From: Oscillospiraceae bacterium
GTDB lineage: Bacteria > Bacillota > Clostridia > Oscillospirales > Oscillospiraceae
Direction of reading: 5' to 3'
Assembly (NCBI GenBank): GCA_017437095.1
Contig: JAFSBW010000005.1
Location: 1-54,019 of the forward strand
DNA length: 54,019 nt
The notes under the pieces are model-generated. The model worked only from the letters and a program-made list of their open reading frames with translations, ran no database searches and had not been told where the DNA came from. Below are positions 48,417 through 54,019 of this stretch, one piece after another; position 1 is the first letter of the stretch, and every line of letters starts with the position of its first letter. The position numbers and the translations under genes are program-made.

Positions 48417-48856
48417 TCACTGTTAGAGCAATGCAGCCGGAGGATGTAGCCCTTGTAGCTGCGCTGGAAGAAGAATGCTTTTCTATGCCTTGGCCGGAGG
48501 AGGCGGTAGCTTTGGAGCTGAGCAATCCGCTCTCTTGCTGGCTGGTGGCCTATGACGGCCAGGAGTTTGCCGGGTATGTAGGCTCTCAGGCGGTGCTGGA
48601 TGAAGCGGATATGATGAACTTAGCGGTAAAGCCCGGTTATCGCCGCCGGGGCATTGCCGGGGCGCTGGTAGGCGCGCTGGCAGAAAAGCTAAAGGAAAAG
48701 GGCGTGCGCTGCCTTACCCTGGAGGTTAGAGCCTCCAACGAAAGCGCCATCGCCCTTTATGAAAAGCTGGGCTTTTGCCAGGTAGGCCGGCGGCCCCGCT
48801 ATTACCAAAAGCCTAGAGAAGATGCCTTGATTTTACGAAAGGAATGGTCTGTATGA
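48413..48856 (+). CDS. rimI: Ribosomal protein alanine N-acetyltransferase
   Basis: 147 aa. GNAT domain with MNLAVKPGYRRRGIAGALVGALAEKLKEKG (acetyl-CoA loop RRRGIAG), LEVRASNESAIALYEKLGFCQVGRRPRYY; the ending matches RimI. It acetylates a ribosomal protein N-terminus and is typically beside tsaD. The ATG overlaps the polA stop and its own stop overlaps the tsaD start (both ATGA). Confidence 0.93.
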   Translation: MITVRAMQPEDVALVAALEEECFSMPWPEEAVALELSNPLSCWLVAYDGQEFAGYVGSQAVLDEADMMNLAVKPGYRRRGIAGALVGALAEKLKEKGVRCLTLEVRASNESAIALYEKLGFCQVGRRPRYYQKPREDALILRKEWSV

Positions 48857-49869
48857 ATATATTGGCAGTAGAATCCTCCTGCGATGAAACCGCGGTTGCC
48901 ATCGTCCGGGATGGCAGGCAGGTTTTAACAGACCAGATCGCATCCCAGGTAGATCTGCACCGCATTTACGGCGGCGTTGTGCCGGAGATCGCTTCGAGAA
49001 TGCATATTGAAGCCATCTACGGCCTGGCAGACCAGGCGCTGGAAGCTGCCGGGCTGAGCCGCAAGGACATTGATGCCATTGCGGTTACCTATGCCCCGGG
49101 TCTTATCGGCGCGGTGCTGGTGGGGGTAAACTTTGCCAAGGCTGCGGCCATGGCTATGGATAAGCCCCTGATCCCGGTGCATCACATCCGGGGGCATATC
49201 GCTGCCAACTATATCGCCTACCCGGAGCTAAAGCCCCCTTTCCTGTGTCTGGTAGTTTCCGGCGGGCATACTATGCTGGTGGATGTGCAGGACTATACCA
49301 AAATGCGCATTTTGGGTACAACATTGGACGATGCCGCCGGAGAATCCTTTGATAAGGTAGCGCGCGTGCTGGGTATGCCGTACCCCGGCGGCGCTGCACT
49401 GGACAAGGCCGCCCAAAACGGCGACCCTGCTAAGTATAATCTGCCCCGCTCCAAGCCCGGCGCGAACCCCTACGATATGAGCTTTTCCGGCCTGAAGACA
49501 GCGGCGCTGAACCTGATTCACCACGCCGAGCAGGTAGGGGAGCAGCTGGACATTCCCAGCCTTTGCGCCAGCTTTGCCGCGGCGGTTTCCGATACCTTAG
49601 TGCCCCGGGTAGTTGCTGCGTTGAAGGAAACGGGCTACCGCAAGGTAGCTGTAGCCGGCGGTGTAGCCGCCAACTCCATCATCCGCCGGGATGTTCTGGC
49701 GGCGGCGGAAAAGCTGGGGGCGCAGGTCTATTTGCCGCCCCTGAGCCTTTGCGGCGACAATGCCGCCATGATCGGCGCCCAGGGCTATTATGAATACCTG
49801 GCGGGAAACATTGCGGACATGAGCCTGAATGCCTACGCGACCAAGTCCATCCTGGGCGAGGCGCTGTAA
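48853..49869 (+). CDS. tsaD: tRNA t6A37 threonylcarbamoyltransferase
   Basis: 338 aa. VESSCDETAVAIV at the start, then the metal-ligand motif HHIRGH (H111, H115) and GGHTMLVDV, GESFDKVARVLGMPYPGG, and the late GGVAANSIIR. It forms N6-threonylcarbamoyladenosine at A37 of ANN-decoding tRNAs; its partners tsaB, tsaC and tsaE are not in this window. The start overlaps the rimI stop by 4 bp. Confidence 0.96.
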   Translation: MNILAVESSCDETAVAIVRDGRQVLTDQIASQVDLHRIYGGVVPEIASRMHIEAIYGLADQALEAAGLSRKDIDAIAVTYAPGLIGAVLVGVNFAKAAAMAMDKPLIPVHHIRGHIAANYIAYPELKPPFLCLVVSGGHTMLVDVQDYTKMRILGTTLDDAAGESFDKVARVLGMPYPGGAALDKAAQNGDPAKYNLPRSKPGANPYDMSFSGLKTAALNLIHHAEQVGEQLDIPSLCASFAAAVSDTLVPRVVAALKETGYRKVAVAGGVAANSIIRRDVLAAAEKLGAQVYLPPLSLCGDNAAMIGAQGYYEYLAGNIADMSLNAYATKSILGEAL

Positions 49870-49885
49870 AAAGCGGAGAAAAAGT

Positions 49886-50371
49886 ATGCTGTTGATTGCG
49901 GATCAGATCTCCAAGCTGAGCTTTTCCGGCCTTATGCAGGTGTATGCCGAGAGTAACGCGCTGAACGCCGGGGAGCAGGAATGCTCTTTGCTGGATATTG
50001 AGCAAGGGTTTTATGATTACCTGCGCAGTTCGTTCTTTGCCCAGGAAAACAGCTTTTACGCTGTGTGGCTGGAAGCAGGGGAGTATGTAAGCGCTTTGCG
50101 TATGGAGCCTTTTAAGGACGGGTTTTTGCTCTGCACGCTGGAAACTGCCCCGCAGCACCGGCGCAAGGGCTATGCTGAAAAGCTGATAAAAGCTGTTTTG
50201 GCGCTGGAAAAGCTTGCCGGGAAAACGGTATATTCCCATATCCATAAGAAAAACAGAGCTTCCCAGGCGGTACACGCTGCCTGCGGGTTTGTTAAAATTA
50301 TGGATAGGGCTTTGTACCTTGACGGCTCGGCCAATAGCTACTGCGATACCTGGAAATTGGAAAGAGAATAA
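49886..50371 (+). CDS. GNAT acetyltransferase
   Basis: 161 aa. ETAPQHRRKGYAEKLIKAVLALEKLAGKTVYSHIHKKNRASQAVHAACGF is the acetyl-CoA core (RRKGYA), residues ~90-140. The N-terminal third is divergent. The substrate is unknown. GGAG lies 7 bases before ATG 49886; a longer frame from 49829 would overlap the end of tsaD out of frame. It follows tsaD by 16 bp, so is probably the last gene of the cysS-polA-rimI-tsaD unit. Confidence 0.8.
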   Translation: MLLIADQISKLSFSGLMQVYAESNALNAGEQECSLLDIEQGFYDYLRSSFFAQENSFYAVWLEAGEYVSALRMEPFKDGFLLCTLETAPQHRRKGYAEKLIKAVLALEKLAGKTVYSHIHKKNRASQAVHAACGFVKIMDRALYLDGSANSYCDTWKLERE

Positions 50372-50376
50372 AAAAC

Positions 50377-50495
50377 GCTGGGGTCGTGCCAATGGATACG
50401 ATCCCAGCAATTATATTAAATTGGACAGTAGAAGTCGACATGGAACATATTCCAAAATCAATCCACATCCATACTGGATGCGTCTTGATTTTGGA
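50377..50495. other. Hairpin-rich intergenic region after the GNAT gene
   Basis: Three possible structures with no open frame of note: GCTGGGGTCGT/ACGATCCCAGC (50378-50408, one mismatch), TGGAA-CATA-TTCCA (~50441-50454), and CCAAAATCAA/TTGATTTTGG (~50453-50494) enclosing CATCC/GGATG. The first may terminate the upstream operon. The rest suggest a structured RNA or decayed repeats. Confidence 0.5.
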
Positions 50496-50513
50496 GGACT
50501 CTCCCACGGCCTA

Positions 50514-50536
50514 AAAACATGCCACCGGCATGTTTT
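50514..50536 (+). terminator. Intrinsic terminator hairpin
   Basis: Perfect stem AAAACATGCC (50514-50523) / GGCATGTTTT (50527-50536), ACC loop, CTTA after it. Confidence 0.75.
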
Positions 50537-50547
50537 CTTAACGGCCT

Positions 50548-50626
50548 TTCGAGTCCCATCTCTCGCACCAAAAAATCCCCCGCCCAAAGGGCAGGGGATT
50601 TTTTGGTGCGAGAGATGGGACTCGAA
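50548..50626. repeat. 79-nt near-perfect palindrome: terminator flanked by inverted tRNA-Leu 3' ends
   Basis: 33-nt arms 50548-50580 and 50594-50626 are exact reverse complements; inside is one mismatch, then GCCC/GGGC and an AAA loop. The right arm is the terminator plus the 3' end of tRNA-Leu(GAG); the left arm is an inverted duplicate of it (TTCGAGTCCCATCTC... to CGCACCA). Central T-run serves as terminator on both strands. Confidence 0.95.
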
Positions 50627-50687
50627 CCCACACGGCGGTTGCCACACGCACCTCAAACGTGATTGTCTACCATTCCAACACTCTCGC
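50604..50687 (-). tRNA. tRNA-Leu(GAG)
   Basis: 84 nt with encoded CCA, minus strand. Acceptor GCGAGAG/CTCTCGC, anticodon stem CACGT/GCGTG with loop TTGAGGT (anticodon GAG, reading CUC/CUU), class II variable arm, T-loop TTCGAGT. Its 3' end is one arm of the 79-nt palindrome that also contains its terminator. Confidence 0.95.
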
Positions 50688-50701
50688 AAGCGTGCTTACA
50701 C

Positions 50702-50730
50702 ATTATAGCCCAAGAGGGGGTATTTGTCAA
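50702..50730 (-). promoter_or_regulatory. Promoter of tRNA-Leu(GAG)
   Basis: Full consensus on the minus strand: TTGACA (50730-50725), 17-bp spacer, TATAAT (50707-50702). Confidence 0.92.
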
Positions 50731-50791
50731 TAGTTTTTTGCCCATTATGGAAAAATCCGCCCGGGGGTAAAAGCTTCCCGGGCGGTGTGGT

Positions 50792-51028
50792 TTAATATGC
50801 AAAGAATTTTTCGTGGATATAGTAGCCGATAATGGATGTGGCCAGGCAGGCGTAGGCGAAGATCTTGAAGGCTTCGTAGGTGATGGGCAGATGGAGCATC
50901 GCCATAAAGCTTTCAAAGCCGGAAGCGCCTACGCAGGAAACTACGATCACCGGGATGAACAGCACGGCTACCCCATAGACGGCGGCTACATATAGGGCAT
51001 GGAGGATCTTGCCGATGGTTACTCTCAT
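50792..51028 (-). CDS. Small membrane protein
   Basis: 78 aa. Two hydrophobic helices (ILHALYVAAVYGVAVLFIPVIVVSCV and FKIFAYACLATSIIGYYI) and a short loop; no named family recognised. AAAGGAG lies 8 bases before the ATG. It follows the CapA-family gene by 18 bp on the same strand, suggesting an operon. Confidence 0.7.
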   Translation of the reverse strand: MRVTIGKILHALYVAAVYGVAVLFIPVIVVSCVGASGFESFMAMLHLPITYEAFKIFAYACLATSIIGYYIHEKFFAY

Positions 51029-51046
51029 TGCGCTGTCTCCTTTGCT

Positions 51047-52519
51047 TTATTTGTTGGTTACGCTGGTGGGCACACTGTCCAAACCAAGATCCTGCCGGGC
51101 GGCGTTCAGGCCTTCGCCTACAAGCCCCAAGGTGCGGCCGTAGGATTCAGCCAGGCGGGAATGGTTGCTGGCGCCGAAGCTGCTCCAGCTCTCCAGAGCG
51201 GCATCCAGGGGGTAGATGCGGTAGTCTACGCCGTTAGAGGTGCTGGCGTTGAACTTGTCCACCCAGGTGGGGGTGATCTCTACCTCGGCCACCTCGACCT
51301 TGCCGTCGCTCCATTTCTGGAAGGTCACGCCGAAGATCATGCCGTCTTCTGTGTATTTGTTGTTTGCGTCGGAAATGGTGTTCCGGTTTTGGTTGGAAAG
51401 GGCATTGCCTACGGAATAGATGCAGTAGGTCTTTTCGCCGGTGGCAGAGGTAAGGGTGTCGAAGGGCTCAACCACATGGGGGTGGCCGCCTACGATCACG
51501 TCGATGCCCATATCGCAAAGCCGCTGGGCGATCTTTTTCTGGTTGGCGTTGGGATTCAGGGCGTATTCGTCGCCCCAATGGATAAATACGACGGTAGCTT
51601 CCGCGCCCTCGGCTTCCATGGCGGTAAGCTGGGTCTGCAGGTGGGAATAGAAGGCATCCAGCTTGTTGTAGTTATAGCAGGTAACCATATTGCTGGCCTG
51701 GGCGTTGAGCATGATGCCGTTGAGGTAGTTACGGTCGGGGTTGTCGCCGCCGGTTTCATAGGTGTAGCAGATCAGGCCAACCTTGATGCCGTTGATATCC
51801 TGAACGATATATTCCTTGGCATCTTCTTCCAGCTGGGTACCCAAAGTGGGCAGGCCTTTTCCCTGAATAACCTCCAGGGTGCGCTTGAAGCCGGCAAAGC
51901 CGGTATCGTAAGAGTGGTTATTGGCGGTAAGCATCAGGTCTACGCCAGCGCCCTTCAATGCATCGATGATCTGGTCGGGGCAGTTAAAGGTGGGGTAGCC
52001 CTTGTAGTCGCCGGCTTCCGGGCCGCCAAGGGTGCATTCCAGGTTGGCAACCATAATATCATACTTTTCGTAATAGGGTTTCACATACTGGAACATCTGG
52101 GAATATTCGTAGCTGCCGCCCTTTTTGCCGGCGTTGATCACCGGGCCGTGCATCAAAATGTCGCCGGTAACGCCTACGGAAGCGGTAGATACTACCTGGG
52201 GAACTGGGGGCTCGGTAGTAGTAGGCACCGGAGTGGTTTCACCGGGCTTTGTTTTCTTGGGTGTGGTGATAATGGGGTTGGTCTTGCTGGGATCTGTCTG
52301 GACAGTAGGGCTGTTATCATCGCCGGTGATCTTGCCTACAAGCTGCTTACAAAGCTGGAAGGAAAACAGCAGGCAAACTACCAGCAGCACGCCCAGCAGC
52401 ATGCGCACCACATTTTGGGTATTGGTAGGGCGCTTCCTGCGGCGAACATTCTGGCTGCTGCCGGAGCGCCGGGGATTGCCCGAAGGATTGGAATTGGCAG
52501 GTGTATGTCGGTCTTGCAT
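51047..52519 (-). CDS. CapA-family protein (poly-gamma-glutamate/capsule type metallophosphatase)
   Basis: 490 aa. A basic cytoplasmic N-terminus, one membrane helix (MLLGVLLVVCLLFSFQL, ~40-56), a Thr/Pro-rich linker (~65-110) and a CapA metallophosphatase-like domain: VGVTGDILMHGPV, VANLECTLGG, TANNHSYDTGFAGF, IHWGDEYA and VGGHPHVVEP. CapA/PgsA proteins act outside the membrane in surface polymer synthesis; the pgsB/C partners are absent, so the polymer is uncertain. A full-consensus promoter and GGAGG lie upstream. A small membrane-protein gene follows. Confidence 0.92.
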   Translation of the reverse strand: MQDRHTPANSNPSGNPRRSGSSQNVRRRKRPTNTQNVVRMLLGVLLVVCLLFSFQLCKQLVGKITGDDNSPTVQTDPSKTNPIITTPKKTKPGETTPVPTTTEPPVPQVVSTASVGVTGDILMHGPVINAGKKGGSYEYSQMFQYVKPYYEKYDIMVANLECTLGGPEAGDYKGYPTFNCPDQIIDALKGAGVDLMLTANNHSYDTGFAGFKRTLEVIQGKGLPTLGTQLEEDAKEYIVQDINGIKVGLICYTYETGGDNPDRNYLNGIMLNAQASNMVTCYNYNKLDAFYSHLQTQLTAMEAEGAEATVVFIHWGDEYALNPNANQKKIAQRLCDMGIDVIVGGHPHVVEPFDTLTSATGEKTYCIYSVGNALSNQNRNTISDANNKYTEDGMIFGVTFQKWSDGKVEVAEVEITPTWVDKFNASTSNGVDYRIYPLDAALESWSSFGASNHSRLAESYGRTLGLVGEGLNAARQDLGLDSVPTSVTNK

Positions 52520-52561
52520 TTTAGGTCCTCCATTTTGGAAGGTTGTTTTTGGTTATTCCAT

Positions 52562-52590
52562 ATTATACCCTTTTTCTTGCCTACTGTCAA
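52562..52590 (-). promoter_or_regulatory. Promoter of the capA-type gene
   Basis: Minus strand TTGACA (52590-52585), 17-bp spacer, TATAAT (52567-52562), full consensus. Confidence 0.92.
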
Positions 52591-52692
52591 CCTGGGAGTA
52601 TTATCGATACAATTTGTTTGCATCTTTCTCCTTTAGGTACTACCGAAAGGTTGAAAGCTGTGGTATAATGTCAAAAATAGGAGGGGAATGCT

Positions 52693-53421
52693 ATGACCAG
52701 ATTTTTTGTAGATAGCCATACTTTGGCGATGGAGCGGGTTGCGCTGGCGGGGGAGAATGCTGCACATGCCAAGGTGCTGCGGCTGAAAGCTTCCGAGCAG
52801 GTGCTGCTTTGCGACGGGCAGGGGATGGAAGCTCTTTGCCAGGTAGAAGCTACGCAGCCGGAATATATATTGAGCGTTTTGGAGCGCCGCCGGGCGCTCA
52901 GCGAGCCGGGGGTAAAGGTTAGGGTATATATGGCGCTGCCCAAAGCGGAAAAGCTGGAGCATGTGATCCAGAAGGCTACAGAGCTGGGAGCAGAGCAGAT
53001 CGTAACCTTTCCTACCGCCCGGTGCGTATCCCGCCCGGATGAAAAGAGCCTGAAAAAGAAGCTGGAGCGGTGGCAGAAGATCGCTGCCTCTGCCGCTGAA
53101 CAATCCGGCCGAGGGGTGATCCCGGAGGTAAGGGTGCTTAGCAGCTACCAGAAGGCTCTGGAAGAAGCGGCTCAGGCGGATATGCCCATTCTGCTTTATG
53201 AAAACGAGCATGCCACCACCCTGCGTATGGCGCTGGATAGCAAGGAATACAGCACCGTTAGCCTAATCTCCGGCCCGGAGGGGGGCTTTGAAGAAAAAGA
53301 AGTAGCCCAGGCCCAGGCTCTGGGCATAAGGGTTTGTACATTGGGCAGGCGCATCTTGCGCTGCGAAACGGCGCCGCTTTGCGCTGTGTCGGCTGTGATG
53401 TACGCCGCTGGGGAATATTAA
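52693..53421 (+). CDS. rsmE: 16S rRNA (uracil1498-N3)-methyltransferase
   Basis: 242 aa. N-terminal PUA-like part (MTRFFVDSHTLAMERVALAGENAAHAKVLRLK), then a SPOUT knot with ALPKAEKLEHVIQKATELGAEQIVTF, SLISGPEGGFEEKEV and LGRRILRCETAPLCAVSAVMYAAG, all RsmE hallmarks. It methylates U1498 in the decoding site. AGGAGGGG precedes the ATG; a TATAAT lies at 52664-52669 with no clear -35. Confidence 0.96.
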   Translation: MTRFFVDSHTLAMERVALAGENAAHAKVLRLKASEQVLLCDGQGMEALCQVEATQPEYILSVLERRRALSEPGVKVRVYMALPKAEKLEHVIQKATELGAEQIVTFPTARCVSRPDEKSLKKKLERWQKIAASAAEQSGRGVIPEVRVLSSYQKALEEAAQADMPILLYENEHATTLRMALDSKEYSTVSLISGPEGGFEEKEVAQAQALGIRVCTLGRRILRCETAPLCAVSAVMYAAGEY

Positions 53422-53425
53422 AAAA

Positions 53426-53457
53426 GGACAGCTGCCATTAAGCAGCTGTCCAATCTT
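53426..53457. terminator. Bidirectional terminator
   Basis: Stem GGACAGCTGC (53426-53435) / GCAGCTGTCC (53442-53451) between convergent rsmE and rlmH; A-run and CTTTT tracts at the ends. Confidence 0.9.
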
Positions 53458-53940
53458 TTATTTGTGGTATTTGCTTCCGGCCTGGATGCTTTCGGCCCGG
53501 TAGAGCTGCTCCAGCACCATGATCCGCGCCAGATGGTGAGGGAAGGTCATGGGGCTCATAGAGAGCTTAAAATCTGCCTTTTCCTTAACTCTGGGGGACA
53601 TGCCGAAGGAAGAGCCGATCAAAAAGCAGGCGCTGCTTTTGCCGGAAAGCTTCACTTCGCCGATTTTGGCGGCTAAGGCTTCGGAAGAAAGGAGCTTCCC
53701 CTCCGGGGTAAGCACGCAAAACCAAGCGCCCTTGGGAATTTTGCTGAAGATCAGCTCCGCTTCCTTTTCCAGCCCGGCTTGAATTTCAGCAGGGGAGGGA
53801 TTATCCGGCAGGCGCACCTCCGGCAGCTCCAGCAGCTTAAACTCGCAATAGCCGGAAAGCCGCTTTTCGTACTCCGCGGCGGCGCTGAGGTAGAATTTCT
53901 CCTTCAGCTTGCCCATGGCGATGAGGGTAATGCTGAACAT
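53458..53940 (-). CDS. rlmH: 23S rRNA (pseudouridine1915-N3)-methyltransferase
   Basis: 160 aa, the usual length. Starts ITLIAMGKLKEKFYLSAAAEYEKRLSGY; SPOUT motifs FLIGSSFGMSP and the C-terminal LSMSPMTFPHHLARIMVLEQLYRAESIQAGSKYHK. It methylates pseudouridine 1915 in helix 69. The start codon overlaps the stop of the upstream gene (TGATG), so it is coupled to serC. Confidence 0.97.
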   Translation of the reverse strand: MFSITLIAMGKLKEKFYLSAAAEYEKRLSGYCEFKLLELPEVRLPDNPSPAEIQAGLEKEAELIFSKIPKGAWFCVLTPEGKLLSSEALAAKIGEVKLSGKSSACFLIGSSFGMSPRVKEKADFKLSMSPMTFPHHLARIMVLEQLYRAESIQAGSKYHK

Positions 53941-54019
53941 CAGCAGTTCTCTGCCTCAAACTTCTTCAGGCAATCTACCAGGTCGGCCACGCCCTCGGCG
54001 GGCATGGCGTTGTAGATGG
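53940..54019 (-). CDS. serC: C-terminal end of phosphoserine aminotransferase (partial)
   Basis: The last ~25 codons are seen, cut by the window edge: IYNAMPAEGVADLVDCLKKF, then EAENC. This is the SerC C-terminal pattern (SIYNAMPxEGVxxLV..MxxFE). SerC converts phosphohydroxypyruvate to phosphoserine in serine synthesis. The stop TGA overlaps the rlmH ATG by one base. Confidence 0.8.
   Translation of the reverse strand, partial: IYNAMPAEGVADLVDCLKKFEAENC

Noticed and set aside
50999-52636. 545-codon plus-strand frame opposite the capA-type gene
   Set aside because: The minus-strand CapA gene has a consensus promoter, ribosome site and conserved motifs; this frame has none.
1-54019. CRISPR arrays, transposases, integrases or prophage genes
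   Set aside because: No regularly spaced repeats and no protein motif of these classes were seen; the 57-bp repeats at 33865-34206 are coding.

Overview
The window looks like chromosomal DNA of a Gram-positive, probably spore-forming, gut-type Clostridia (Oscillospiraceae/Ruminococcaceae-like; inferred from gene content, not proven). Pointers are AGGAGG-type ribosome sites, Cys T-box control of cysS, a SPOCS-LysM protein, an FHA-FtsW fusion beside a PBP, DegV proteins, COG2509/HI0933 flavoproteins, a YlmH-type S4 protein, lipobox lipoproteins and a collagen-like protein resembling exosporium filaments. Base composition is fairly GC-rich apart from one AT-rich gene at 25.1-25.6 kb. I see no transposase, integrase, phage module, CRISPR array or rRNA.

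Layout. 0.1-3.6 kb (-): HAD phosphatase and two FAD proteins. 3.7-5.1 kb (+): S4 protein, DUF896 protein, unknown. 5.2-7.8 kb (-): SSB-like and YgiQ radical SAM. 8 kb: tRNA-Leu(CAG). 8.2-10.4 kb (-): acyltransferase, ECF sigma and zinc-finger anti-sigma. 10.5-11.8 kb (+): collagen-like protein. 11.9-12.2 kb: tRNA-Ser(GCT) and a structured element carrying copies of the tRNA 3' end. 12.2-15.6 kb (-): lipoprotein, then a second ECF operon (sigma, membrane protein, secreted serpin). 15.7-20.2 kb (-): HTH-aminotransferase fusion with palindromic operators, membrane protein, PAP2 and PlsC pair, DegV. 20.4-25 kb: TrxB-like flavoprotein, then GNAT, pyrophosphatase-like, YhcC and amidohydrolase genes. 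25.1-27.4 kb: AT-rich DUF4304 gene, tRNA-Ser(TGA), lipoprotein, WYL regulator. 27.4-33.1 kb (+): endonuclease IV, FHA-FtsW, PBP, small membrane protein, SPOCS-LysM. 33.2-35.4 kb (+): two COG0523 metallochaperone GTPases, one with a six-unit His/Cys repeat. 35.5-36.7 kb (-): DegV and HxlR. 36.8-44.1 kb: CopA with an internal CopZ start, alpha/beta hydrolase, a 42-aa protein, TruA, an ArsC-like protein, a Na/alanine symporter and a DUF3298-type lipoprotein. 44.2-50.4 kb (+): T-box, cysS, polA, rimI, tsaD (coupled by ATGA overlaps) and a GNAT gene. 50.4-50.8 kb: hairpin-rich DNA and tRNA-Leu(GAG) inside a 79-nt near-perfect palindrome. 50.8-54.0 kb: membrane protein, CapA, rsmE, rlmH and the end of serC.

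The main unexpected signals are: (1) three of the four tRNA genes are followed, beyond their terminator, by an inverted copy of their own T-arm/acceptor sequence, as if the terminator were the centre of a larger palindrome; at tRNA-Ser(GCT) this copy is also one arm of a structured element ending in a direct 19-nt tRNA copy; (2) a 25-nt motif, 22/25 identical, upstream of both ECF sigma operons; (3) a full ribosome site and ATG inside copA that would release a free CopZ-like chaperone; (4) an enzyme fused to a DNA-binding domain beneath operator-like palindromes; (5) a COG0523 GTPase fused to a YcgQ-like tail next to a His/Cys-repeat COG0523 protein.
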